Shown here: positions 32,629 through 44,048 of the stretch, piece by piece
Numbering within the stretch: the stretch's first letter is position 1
How the letters are laid out: every line of letters begins with the position of its first letter
Source: Coptis chinensis
Taxonomy: Eukaryota; Streptophyta; Magnoliopsida; Ranunculales; Ranunculaceae
DNA: 64,000 nt
Reading direction: 5' to 3'
Assembly (NCBI GenBank): GCA_015680905.1
Contig: CM027385.1
Location: 24,000,501 to 24,064,500, forward strand
The notes under the pieces: generated by a model
What the model was told of the DNA's origin: nothing
What the model saw: the letters and a program-made list of their open reading frames with translations, nothing else
Databases searched by the model: none
Made by a program: the position numbers and the translations under genes

Positions 32629-34440
32629 ATGAGATTAAGGTCTGGTCGAACAAAAACAACAAACGTAATTACACCACAACAAACAAGTCTATCTAGTACA
32701 CCACCCACGACACCTCTAACTACTATCACACACACCATACCTGACATAATGGCTGAAGAAAGAGAGACTCCTCTCTCCGACTTTTACAAAGCCTTGAGCG
32801 ATAGCCCTAAGTCTTGCATCGTTCTAGCAGACCCAACGGGGGATTTTCGAATCCCCCCAAATATATTTAATCTGTTACCCGTTTTTCATGGGTTAGACCA
32901 TGAAAACCCTATCGGCTACGCGTAGGATTGAACAAGTCCTTACAACATTCCACCATCCTACGGTTGATGTGCGGACAGATTAAACTAAGGGGTATTTCCT
33001 TTCACATTAGCCGATAAAGGCGGCGTCTTGGTTAACTGCCCAAAGCCTAATTACGTGGACTTCGTGGGCTAAACTTGTTCAAATTGTTTATGGAACATTT
33101 TACCCACCCTAAAGACGGATGAAATGCTTTCCAAGATTCATTTCTTCCCATTTAACCCTCATGAATCATTTTCGAGGGCATGGAATCGTTCACCGATCTC
33201 CTTATAGAGTGTCCACACCATAACCTAGCAAAAGACCGTTAGTTCGTGCCTTTTCAAAAGGACTTCAACATCACCATAAAGAAGTCCTTGACATAATGAA
33301 TGGGGGTAGTTTCCTAAGTAAAGGAGCCTGGAGGCTTACAAATTTTTAGAAGACCAAACTAAACGAAATAATAATGGGGGTAGTGATGATATCCCCGGCT
33401 CGCTAGTTCTTCTTCAACAATAAAAGGCCGGTATGTTTGAGAATAAAACCGATCCGAACTTAAAAATTTACTCGAATCTCTAACTAAAAAGTGGAGGCTA
33501 TTTACGTTCAACAAAAGCCTATCCCGTCATGAATGTAAACTCCAACCCATGTACTTTCTGTTTGAGTCCGAGCACCACGACAATTATTGTCCTCTAGCTT
33601 ATGAACAACAACCACCATAACGGGATAATGTTTACTCTATTAATAACTATCCTATTCCTAACCCTTGGAGACAACATCCCAACTTCAGGTTGGAGAAATA
33701 ATCAACAAGTTACACCTCCGTGGTACAATAATCAAAACGTTAGGCAAGCAAACAATTATAACCAAGCTCCACCTAGGCAAGGACAAGGACAAGGTCAAGG
33801 GAATTATAATAATTATAACAACCAAAGCCTTGACCACGACAAGGTCAAGCACAAAGTCGAAATAATTATAATAATTATAATACCAATAGAGGTATCGTTC
33901 GGTTAATAATAATAACTATCACAACCCACCCATAAATAATCAACGAGAGATAGTTCGGTCGCACCACCCGTGACTACTACACCTACACAACCGGATCGTG
34001 ATCGGCGCCTTTATACAGGTTACCCAACAACTTTTCCAATCAATGACTAAATCAAACGAACGATCTTACAATCAATAAACCAGGGCATACAACGGTTAGC
34101 CCAAGAGAAAGCCAACCAAAAGGCGTGTTTCGGTCAAGCTATACCAAACCCTAAAACAAAGAACCACGACCTTTGAGGTAAACGTAATTCTAGTAATGGA
34201 AACTACAATGCGTAGGTGACCTAAATGCCATCACCACTCTCCGTTACGGAAGAGTGGTTGATAACAAAGTAACTACGCTGTAGTTACCCCATCGATACTC
34301 CCTACACCGGATATCGAACTAGATACGAAATAGAAACCGAGGAGCCTACCACGGTAGAGGTACCCGTTAAACCACAACCAAAGAAACCGAAAAGCCAAGG
34401 TTACCACAGCCAAGTAGAGCCATATCACGAAATATAGAAG
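32629..34440 (+). pseudogene. gag: gag of element 4 (frame-broken)
   Basis: Opens MRLRSGRTKTTN and reads 98 codons through the LSDFYKALSDSPKSCIVLADP block shared with element 1, then shifts frame. The capsid region (TWTSWAKLVQ..., NPHESF...) and a knuckle region with CLSP-like and DNYCPLAYE remnants follow in changing frames. The Asn-rich tract is at 33600-33910 and a FGQAIPNPK-like block at about 34130. Numerous one- to few-base indels, compared with element 1, prevent translation. Confidence 0.65.
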
Positions 34441-35338
34441 CGAAACCACCGTTCCCTCAAAAATTAGCCATGCTAACTAGGGATACAAACTTTGAGGAAA
34501 TTAGGAACGTTTTCAAGAATCTAACGATAAACCTCCCTTTTCTCGAAGCTATTAAAAAGCTTCCTAACCACGCTAAGTTTCTTAAAGAGTTGTGCACTAC
34601 TAGGCGTAAGGCGAACATACCCAAAGCAAAGACGCTTTTAAACTGAGCGGTTCCCAACTTTATCCGAAAATAATGGAATTGTTAAGTACAAGGACCACGG
34701 TAGATCCCTCTTGTAAAATGCACCTTAGGAGATTCCCACCACGGCGACGGCTTTATTAGACACGGGGCGAGTGTTAACTTACTCCGTATTACTTATATAA
34801 ACAAATAGGTCTACAGAAAATGCAACCTACAAAAAATAACGTTGCAATTAGCGGACCCGAGTCAATTAAGTATCCTAAAGGTGTAGTAGAAAACGTGCTT
34901 GTTAAGGTTCGAGTTTCTACTATCCTGCTGATTTTGTTATCCTCGATCGAGAAATTAAGCTAATGACTCTGTACCGATCATCTTAGGGCGCCCTTCTTGG
35001 CAACCGCCAATGCGCTTATAAATTGTCGCGATGGAAAGATGTCCTTATCTTTTGGCCATCTTTTACGTCGAGGTAAATGTTTTAAAATGATGAAAGCGAT
35101 TACGGATTAAAATCGGTAGATGGGGAGGTTAGCATGATCGAGAGTTTAGCTCAAGATTATTTTAACAACACGCGTTTCACGAAAACAATATGTACAAATT
35201 CCTTTCCTTGGGACCTTCAGATTTTGTAAATGACTCCTACTTAGAGGAAGTCAACACCATCCTAGAGTCCACACCAATTGTAGACCCGTCGGTTGCTCCA
35301 TACACTGATTATGAAGACTTGCTACGCAGGTATTCATT
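34441..35338 (+). pseudogene. pol: Protease region of element 4 (frame-broken)
   Basis: Codes in alternating frames for the linker NLTINLPFLEAIKKLPNHAKFLKELC, the retropepsin site LLDTG (about 34755) and an RP-type flap end. The canonical DTG is kept here, unlike the DLG of element 1 and the dead NLA of element 2. Several indels around 34780-35050 destroy the frame. Confidence 0.65.
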
Positions 35339-36380
35339 ATGCAAAATGAGGACCGGACCGAAATATCTATTGATTTTCCACCCACCCCGGTGCTTAAACC
35401 TCTTCCCCCGGAATTAAAATATATACAACTTGATCCGGATGGTAGTCATCCGGTAATTATATCTTCTTTGTTATCTAAAGATGAAGAGACATCTTTAATA
35501 AGGGTGATTAGGGAACATCGGTCTGCGATTGGTTGGTCCTTAGCTGACATTAAGGGCATCGACCCTAATGTCTGCACTCATCGTATCCATTTGGAGGATA
35601 ACGAAGACTTCTCGCGAACCTCGGTACGTCGCTTAAACCCTGCCATGAAAGAGGTGGTTAGGGAAGAAGTCTTGCGATTCATTGGATCGCGGGTATTATA
35701 TACCCAATCTCCGATAGCGAATGGGTAAGTCCCATTCATGTAGTTCCTAAGAAGTCGGAATTACCATGGTGCGTAGCGGGGAAGGGTGACTATGTTGTCA
35801 CTCAAGGTCCTATGAAATGGAGAATCTGTATTGATTCTGACGTTTAAATGCTATGACATGAAAGGATCACTTTCCGCTTACCATTTATAGATCGGATGCT
35901 TGAGCGTCCCGGTGGTCATGCCTTTTATTGTTTCTGGATGGCTACTCGGCTATTTTCAGATTATTATTGATATTGATGACCAAGAAAAGACAACCTTCAC
36001 ATGTCCCTTCCGGAACATATGCCTATAAACGAATGCCTTTTGGCCTTTGTAATGCTCCCGGTACCTTCCAGTGATTGTATGCTTCATATATTTAGTGACA
36101 TGGTAGAAGCTTTATGGAAGTTTTCATGGATGATTTTTCTATCTATGGAGACTCCTTCCGCAGATCGTTTGTCTAACCTGTCTAAGGTCTTGACACGGTG
36201 TGAAGAAAAGAGCCTCGTTTTAAATTGGGAAAAGTGTCACTTCATGGTCAAAAGGGCATAGTACTAGGTCATATTGTATCTAGTGATGGCATCGAGTAGA
36301 TAAAGCCAAACTAGATAAGATAGCGACCCTACCTAAGCCACGGACTGTCCGGTGAGATTAGAGCCTTTCTAGGCCATCTT
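35339..36380 (+). pseudogene. pol: Reverse transcriptase of element 4 (frame-broken)
   Basis: The linker frame 35339-35728 ends NPAMKEVVREEVLRF, the RT start. After a shift come KWRICID, the LDGYSGYFQI region (about 35930, indel-damaged), the PFGLCNAPGTFQ region (about 36050) and VFMDDFSIYGDS (about 36120-36160), where both catalytic aspartates are kept. The LNWEKCHFMV thumb block follows at 36220. At least four frame changes occur in about 1 kb. Confidence 0.75.
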
Positions 36381-36900
36381 GCGGGGGTTTTATAGGCGTT
36401 TCATCAAGGATTTTTCGAAAATAGCTAGGCCTTTAACTAACCTCCTTTTGAAAGATGCCATCTTTGATTTTAATTTTAACTGTAAACAGGCTTTTGAAAC
36501 CTTAAAAGCCGCCCTAACCACTGCACCTATTATACAGCCTCCTGATTGGTCTAAACCTTTCGAACTCATGTGTGATGCTAGTGACTATCACGGTTAGTGC
36601 TTGTCTTGGGACAGAAACTAGATAATAAGTCCACTGTTATTTATTATGCTAGTAAAACTTTAAACGATGCTCAACGGAATTATACAACTACTGAAAAAGA
36701 ATTCTTAGCTGTCATTTATGCTTTAGATAAATTTCGTCCTTATTTGGTTGGTTCTAAAACTTTAGTTTACACGGACCATGCAGCCCATAGGTACCTTCTT
36801 GCAAAGAAGGATGCTAGCGAGATTAATCCGATGGATTCTTCTCCTGCAAGAGTTCACATTAGAAATAAAGGACAAAAGAGGGGGTCGAAAACGTGGTTGC
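36381..36900 (+). pseudogene. pol: RNase H of element 4 (frame-broken)
   Basis: RRFIKDFSKIARPLTNLL and FNCKQAFETLKAALTTAPII open the connection, then FELMCDASDY, and after a one-base shift LGQKLDNKS, TTTEKEFLAVIYALDKFRPY and YTDHAAHRYLLAKKDA. The three acidic residues expected for catalysis are visible. Confidence 0.75.
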
Positions 36901-38250
36901 CGACCACTTATCTAGACTTACAAATGGCGATAGTAGTGATTCCGAGTCCATACGACTCTTTTCCGATGAACATCTGTATGCTATTTTTCATCACCATGGT
37001 ATCACGGACATAAATAAATTATTTAGCGGCTGATGTTATGCCTCATAATTGGTCAAGAAATGAGCGTAAGAAATTCTTGGCGAGTCAAGTTATACTATTG
37101 GGATGAGCCCTACCTTTTTAAGTATTGTGCGGATCAGATTATTAAATCGTTGCATTCCCGGTGGGAATATAATGAAGTTCTATCCTTCTGCCATGACAAA
37201 GAGTGTGGTGGCCACTTTAGTGGAATGAAAAAACAGCCGCTAAAGTTCTTCAATGTGGATTTTATTGGCCTACCCTTTTTAAGGATGCCCAAGTGCATTG
37301 CAAGGCGTGTATTAGTTGCCAACAACTTGGGCGAATCCACTGGCGTAATATGATGCCTTTAAATCCAATCTTGATAGTAGAAATTTTTCGATGTTTGGGG
37401 TATTGATTTCATGGGCCCTTTCCTGTTTCCCACGGTTATATTTATATTCTAGTTGCCGTGGACTACGTGTCTAAATGGATAGAGGCCCTAGCTTGCCGTA
37501 GCAATGACCATAAGACCGTAGTATTTTTATTAAAGAATACATTTTCTGTAGGTTTGGCATTCCTAAAGCCATCATTAGTGATGGGGAACACATTTTGCAA
37601 CAGAGTTGTTGCATCCCTAGTGAAAAAAGTACGGAGTTACACACAAAATAGCAACTCCTTATCATCCACAAACTAGCGGACAAGTAGAAGTTTCTAATAG
37701 GAAATCAAAAGATTTTAGAAACAACGATAAACCCCGATAGGAAAAGGCGGTCGAAGCGTCTATCGGATGCCTTATGGGCATATAGAACTGCTTTCAAAAC
37801 TCCTATAGGTATGTCTCCCTTTAGACTTGTATTTGGGAAACCATGTCATTTGCCCGTCGAATTAGAGCACCGTGCTCTGTGGGCTATAAAAAGCCTTAAC
37901 TTCAATATTGATGAGGCGGGTGTCAAACGCAAGTTACAATTAAATGAGCTTGAAGAAATCCGCCGCGATTCTTACGATCTCGCGAAGGATTATAAAGCCA
38001 ACATGAAACGTGTTCATGATAAGCATATCTTGCGCAAAGAGTTTGTGGTCGGACAAAAGGTTTTGCTTTACAACTCCGTCTACATATTTTCCGGGAAACT
38101 AAAACCCGTTAGTGCGGTCCTTTTCGTTCTTGAAGTCACCCCTTACGGGGCATTACCTTGGTAAATCCCAATGACAACAAATGTACCTTTCAAGTTAATG
38201 GTCAACGGTTAAAACATTTTCCGCGAACTTTTGTCCCCCACGATGTGGAG
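36901..38250 (+). pseudogene. pol: Integrase of element 4 (frame-broken)
   Basis: Zinc-finger region with SFCHDKECGGHFSG and CKACISCQ, the WGIDFMGPF core start (about 37400), [16 protein letters not shown], a damaged SDxGTHFCN block (about 37580) and the Athila-like [27 protein letters not shown] segment (37811 onward, open for 117 codons). Ends with a chromodomain-free C-terminus (PRTFVPHDVEEV at about 38220). Both zinc His are kept, in contrast to element 2. Frameshifts break the first half. Confidence 0.75.
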
Positions 38251-39324
38251 GAAGTCCTTTTCACGGGACCACATCTATGAGGACCGACCTTGTCATTTGG
38301 TGTACTTACTTTCATTTCCATATCTTGATAAGTACACCATTCAGGTAACCGGCCCTCCTTATGGAGTGTGTGGCTGTAAAGTACGGATCCTAAGTCCATA
38401 GTTCACATAATTCCGTTTTCCACTTTTCGCATGTTTTCTCGATTTTTTGAGTCATGTTCCTCTATGGAGTGAATTATGTATTTATTGTTTTTCGTGTTTC
38501 TTATAGTAAACAAATAAAAATAAAGTAAAATTCATAAAAATCATAGACATAGCAATCCAACAAGTCTTGGGAATCGACTTTAAACGACCACGTTGTAAAC
38601 AAATTTTTGGTTAAAATTTGTTTGGGGGGAAATCGATCTTTCCATCGGATTGCTTTCGAACTTTCTAGTTGTGTTGTTTAGGTCCATTAGTATAGTTCAT
38701 TTTGGGTTGGCGTTATCAAATTTAGTGTTCATTCGTTAAGCATAACTTACGTCATGCACGCACTCACGAGGCGTTTTCCACTATCTTATTCGTCACCCCC
38801 GGTTGGAATCGAGTGTTTTATGGATCATTGGATTGGAAATTCTCTCTGATCATTTCCATATCTCATTCGCAAGAATCGGACCGATAACGGCGGAAATCTA
38901 GTTTGAAATTATGCGCTAAAATCGACAAAAGTCGAAAAATACGAATTGGGCTTGGGCCGACTCGCGCTCACCTTGAGCGCGCCCGCGCCCCCCTTTCCAA
39001 AACCAAGTCGCGACCTTCATCTTCTCCAGCCGCTTGAAACAAAATTAAATCCAAACCCTACCAACCTAAAAATAAAAAAAAAAAAAATAATAATAATAAT
39101 AAATAATAGAATATATCCAAATAGAAACACCACCCACGCCCATAATAGAAACTCAACACCAATCTTCCACAATCTCCAACCGATCCCACCATCGAAACCA
39201 CCAACCAATTCAAGTTTTCATACCCACCGTCGTACCTACCATAACCACCACTGTTGGTTTGGTTAGTTTTCATCAAACCCGCATCCACCACCATCTACAA
39301 AACCCAAATCAGTAAATAACTTCA
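38251..39324 (+). other. Post-pol spacer of element 4
   Basis: Non-coding. It holds the GGTAACCGGCCC..GTGTGTGGCTGTAAAGTAC block (38346-38382), the GTCT..AATCGACTTTAAACGAC motif (38564-38588) and, straight after, an inverted AAACAAATTTT/AAAATTTGTTT pair running into GGGGGG (38597-38629). Short AAT repeats at 39085-39110 lie before ORF A. No gene seen. Confidence 0.65.
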
Positions 39325-40227
39325 ATGGCGCAACGACGTAGAATTCTGCCGGAAAACGCGTTTGCTTCCGAGTTTTAGCCATTTTATGACGCGGAGATGT
39401 TTAAGCGAAATTGGAACGGACTGTGGTATTCGACAGAGGATTCCTACCACTATGATTTGGTGGAACAGTTTTATAAGAAACGAGAAGTGGAGGGAAATAG
39501 GATTTTCATTAGGATAGCAGGAACGCGGAGGGAAGTTACGAGACAGTTGTTGGCTGAGCTATTAGGAATCACCCCTGTAACCAACCTAGATACGACCAAA
39601 CAGGAAGCCCAGTATACTGCAGTTCCTGTTTTGATGAAAGATACGGTCATAGAGGGTGAATACAATACGATATCTCATTGCGTTCGCCAGACGACCCTGA
39701 GAACCAATCAACTGGCTGTCGCTCAGTGGATTGGTAAGAACGTCCTCGGGAAAGACAAAGTCAGCGACATCGGACTTCAGTGTCTGCACGTTCTCTGGAA
39801 TTTGCAAACGAAGGAGTATAATTTCTGCATCCTTGATTTAATTTTGAATGTGATTAGAGGAGTGGGAAAGAGCCTGGCGCCTCTTCCCGTATTGATCACT
39901 AAGATTATGCTCTCATTTAGAGCCGTCGCTAGATCTGTTCCTATTAAGATCAAATTGCCCTCTAATGCGGGTATTTATAAGGAATGCATTCAAAAGACTT
40001 GGCCGTTGTCTGCAGAGACGGAAGTTGAGTCGGATGATGAAAAGGAAGATATGACATGGTTGGTTGAGGATAATTTTGATAGTCATACTTCTAATTTAGA
40101 ACGAATGATAATGCTGCAGACTGGTTTGCGATGCGGTTATCGTATCTGTGAAGATATTAGACATAGACAGATTACTTGCCGAAATAAGCAAACGGACCTT
40201 CGGGCACGGCGGTTGAAATGCTCGTAA
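39325..40227 (+). pseudogene. Post-pol ORF A of element 4 (one premature stop)
   Basis: The likely start MAQRRRILPENAFASEF (39325) meets an in-frame TAG, after which the frame stays open to 40227 (276 codons from MFKRNWNG). The order is DLVEQFYKKREVEGNRIFIRIAG, RQLLAELLGITPV, TLRTNQLAVAQWIGKNVLG, LHVLWNLQTKEYNFCI and IRGVGKSLAPLPVLITKIM, then an acidic stretch. The order recalls the 'putative plant transposon protein' family of post-pol ORFs. The basic coiled-coil-like tail seen in element 1 is degenerate here. Part of its length is paralogous in layout to ORF B. Confidence 0.65.
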
Positions 40228-40230
40228 AGG

Positions 40231-41305
40231 GGATGATATCTTGTCTAACATGGAGGTTATCCATTAATAACCACCAAGCCCGGTATGCGTACTCAAGACG
40301 AGATGGAAGCCACAGTAGCTTGTTCAGATAGAGATGCTACGGCGCATGCCACTCGTGGATGACTCTGTCTCACCGTGAGTCGAGAGGCATGAGCGTCGCC
40401 GCCGCCGAAACCAGATGGCTCAAGCCATTCGACACCACGAGCCGATCTCCATCTCGGGGACCATCTTCTTCACACGCCTAGGTGTGCACCATCGATTATG
40501 TGTCCTTTAATTACATTGTTTTTATTGTTTTGTTAGTGGAATTTTATTTCATGTAGTTAGATTTGAGTATTAAGTTGTTTGTTTTAGATTGCTTGGATTT
40601 CATATTATTTTAATATAATTTATTTTGATTATCTTTTCGTATAGTTGTCTTGGAGTAAAAGTTGAAAATTAGGCGATACCGGCATATCTATGATTTTTTG
40701 TAGCGGTAGCATGATATGTAGGAGAGTTTAGAAGTTACTATTCTAAACCAAGTTTAAAAGATACCAGGGTTGTTAGGAAATCAAAGACATGGTTAGTTCC
40801 GTTTTTGGGTTTGGCAGTTTCCTATTCCGGAAATTGCCTTAAAACAATTTGGCAACTTGCCGATTCGTTTTGGAAATCCAGAACCTATTTAAACTTCCAT
40901 CATACTACACTCACAACCCACACTACACCCCACAATCATCTTTCACTTTTCACTCCAGCCCTTTTTCTAGTTTTTTCTTGTTTTTTTCTTAGAAACTCAC
41001 TTTCTGCACCTACGAGCGCCGCTACAAGCAAGCGACTTCGCCCTACTTTACTTATCAGAATCGAAAACTCACCCGCGCCAAGTAGAGCGACCAGCGCGCT
41101 CAAACACTGAAATCAAAAAATCAATCGAGCGCCTAGCACCCGGCCAGTAGCGCGACCAGCTAAAACACTGTAATTTCAAAAACCAAAGAGCGCGACTCGC
41201 GCTCTATACGAGCGCGCCCGCGCCCTCATTTGTAATCACAGGAATTTCCGATTTTCTGAGTTTTCTTCCAGGCTTTCGCAGCTATTCTACAAGTAGTGTT
41301 GAGAT
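40231..41305 (+). other. Spacer between ORF A and ORF B of element 4
   Basis: Mostly non-coding. The first 270 bases still echo the ORF A tail (QAIRHHEPISI). GAGCGCG-type words at 41010-41230 are also found before ORF B of element 1. No internal polypurine block is visible here, unlike element 1. Confidence 0.55.
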
Positions 41306-41346
41306 GACACCACCTATAGTGATTCTGAAAGAGTCTTTTCGAAGAC

Positions 41347-42213
41347 TTGATGGGAACTTATACCTATGGAGCATCGTTCCGCGAGCGGATCTTGCAATTA
41401 GGATGGCGACATCTTCTGGTGAGTGATGACGATTCTTTTTCACCTAAGCTAACGGAATTCTTCTATAATAATATTACTTTCTTTTGTACCCAAGAAGGAG
41501 AACAAAAATTTTCCCTTACTATTGATGGTACGACTATGGAATTCAATAAACACTTGATAGCTTTGGTTTCAGGATTGCCATTACCTGACCCTATGCACAC
41601 GTGGGGATATATGACAGATAACTCATACCTATATGAATATGCCTATTTCCATGAGTATTATGGGGGAGGGGTATTTCGTATCATGGACCAAGACCAATAT
41701 AACATCGCCCTGAGTAGCCTATCACTGAATGTAGGCACAACCATGTTGTTCATCATGATGAACATTCTAGGGGAACGGCAGTTTACTTCTGCCAATAATA
41801 CCGCTGGTGACGTTTTCCTTGCTTTAGCTGAGGGACGTCGTAGGTATGACATTCCCCGAGTTTTAGTTGCTACTCTGAAGCGAGCCCATACCTTGAGGCA
41901 TAAGTACCTTCTTATGCCTGTCTTGGTTTGCCGCCTTATGCGCGCTTGCCTACCCGTATTCTGTACACAGTACACAGATTGGAAAAGGGTCGAAATCATG
42001 AGACCTACCAATCGTGTGGTAAGATCATTCCGAGCCATGACTTGGCCGGGATGGCAGGTGCAACCACATTTGGTTGCTCCTTACACCCCATCAGACCAAA
42101 TAACACTAGAGAGGTTAGCATTAGTTGATGATACACGACGTAAGGCGTGGCAAGTTGTTATGGCATGGCAGGATGCGAAAGAACCTCATATAGAAGAGGA
42201 GGATGACGAGTAG
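41347..42213 (+). CDS. Post-pol ORF B of element 4 (Athila-type, function unknown)
   Basis: Open for 288 codons from MMGTYTYGASFRERI to an acidic end (EEEDDE). The family start is probably at 41304 (MTPPIVILKESF), matching MTSPTIIPEQSF in element 1, with a frame change before 41347. Shared with element 1: GASFRE/GAWFRE, FRIMDQDQYNIALSSLSLNVGT, NILGERQF, HTLRHKYLLMPVLVCRLM and VAPYTPSDQ. Hydrophobic stretches are short, with no clear transmembrane segment or signal peptide. Conserved open frames in two diverged elements suggest selection, at least in the past. It could be called env-like by position only. Confidence 0.7.
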   Translation: MMGTYTYGASFRERILQLGWRHLLVSDDDSFSPKLTEFFYNNITFFCTQEGEQKFSLTIDGTTMEFNKHLIALVSGLPLPDPMHTWGYMTDNSYLYEYAYFHEYYGGGVFRIMDQDQYNIALSSLSLNVGTTMLFIMMNILGERQFTSANNTAGDVFLALAEGRRRYDIPRVLVATLKRAHTLRHKYLLMPVLVCRLMRACLPVFCTQYTDWKRVEIMRPTNRVVRSFRAMTWPGWQVQPHLVAPYTPSDQITLERLALVDDTRRKAWQVVMAWQDAKEPHIEEEDDE

Positions 42214-44033
42214 ATGTTGGGGTGCAGGTAAGTTTTAGTTAAGTTAGTGTCTGCTATGTCCCAAGCAATTTAAGTCCGTTAACCCCATAATGGGTGGAAC
42301 TCTTATATAGTGTTAAGCGTCGGTTTTATTTCCTATATTAGTACGTTCTAACATTGTTTTGCAGATGTTTCGGAATTACACGAGTTTCAATGGTATTTTT
42401 CCTACACTCTTTATTTAAATGCTTTGAGGACAAAGCATGCTTTTTTGTTTGGGGGGGGCATAGAAACATGTGTAATTAAGACATCTGTTAGGATATAGAT
42501 ATGTATAATGTGCACTTGTTTTCTAGTTAAAATTTCAAAAATTCAAAAATATAAATAAATAAGTATGCTAAACACTTAGGAATATTGGTATTGTTTTCTT
42601 TCTCCATGCTTTTAACAATCTAGAAGTCTCAATGAAGCTGTTGCATCGTAATAATTGTTAGAAACTTAGGTTAATATGTAGGTAATAATCTTTGCATCTA
42701 TCTATAAATTTATTACATGAGTATCTATGATTGTTAGCATGAAGTTCTGAAATCTAGGCTAGAGTACTTATTCTACAAATCCTGTGGAGAATATAGCCTA
42801 AAGCCTTATATGAGCCCGAAACATGTGAGAAATGACACAAGGGAGAAGTAAAATCTGGATAGAAAATCACACGCCCACTTGCTTGATCACTAAACCATAT
42901 CCTAAGTGAGAATTTAGGCCTCTTTGGATCGATATAGCCAAAATTCAAACCTATGAATTACTTTCCGCTTAGTCGCCACCACGAGCCTTTTCTTTAGCCT
43001 TCCATAAACCACAATTCCTTTACCTTGTTACAAAACAAAACAAAATAAAAAAATCAACCTACCCAATTTAGAATAAGTCTGAGAATAGAATGAGGAAGAA
43101 AGAAGAAGAGAAAAACCTGTGTAAACAAAAATTAGTTAGTTGCTTCAGAAAATAAAGAAAAGAAGTTTCCATCCAAAGAGAAAAGAAAAAAAAAAAAGAG
43201 AAAAAAAAAAAAAAAAAAAAAATAAAAAATAAATAAAAAAAAAAAAAAAAAAAAAATAATAAAAGGAGTCAAAGGCCAAAGAAAAGAAAAATATGGCTAA
43301 GGATGGAAACAAAGTGTAGAAGCAAAAGTAAATAACAAGGTTTTCTCTAGTTACATAATATGAAGACTCTATTATCTCAGACTTGTTCTCTAGAATATCC
43401 ATTTCCTTCCTTCTTAAACCATCTCCTAATCCCCGAACACCTAATAAAGACCTCTAGCTCAATTAGGAATAGGTTAGTGTGATAGTAAGTGGCGGATGTG
43501 TTTGATCGACCCGGCTTCCTTGTTGTCATTGAGATTGTAAGGTAAAGTGTGCCCACCGCATTAATCGGAGTAAACTTGAGTGGAAAAATCGAGAGGTTTT
43601 GTCTTGACATTTATGTGAGGACCTACTTAAGGACGCTTATTCCGAAGTTCTCGAAACAAACCCGCTAAACATTTCATAGTATTACTCATTGTTATATGTT
43701 TATTGTAGATGATTGATTATTATGCATATATTAACTTAGGTTTTTACCGTTATTCTTATGTAATTGCTAGTGAGATGTATAGATAGTTGAGACATGAAGG
43801 AGAAAAACAATAGTTTTATTTCTTAGTCGTTGTAGTATAGATGAAGTTTGTGAGTACCTTCATCGAAAACTCTCACGAGGGCTATAACTCGTCCACTAGG
43901 GAATTCCTAGTGGTTTAAGGCCTTGTTGCATATGGTCAATGCAATCGCTCAGCTCAAACGAGATTAGGTAGAACTCCATTTTGGTCACTTATTCTAATTT
44001 CTCATATTTGCTTGAGGACAAGCAAAATGCCAG
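42214..44033 (+). other. 3' untranslated region of element 4
   Basis: Collinear with 1371-3178 of element 1. It has an internal polypurine-like block TTTTTTGTTTGGGGGGGG at 42441-42458 with GAGGACAAAGCATGC before it, and a poly-A block at 43185-43258. No gene seen. Confidence 0.7.
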
Positions 44034-44048
44034 TTTTTTGGGGTGGTT
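44034..44048 (+). promoter_or_regulatory. Polypurine tract of element 4
   Basis: TTTTTTGGGGTGGTT directly before the 3' LTR. Preceded by TTGAGGACAAGCAAAATGC as in element 1. Confidence 0.82.
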
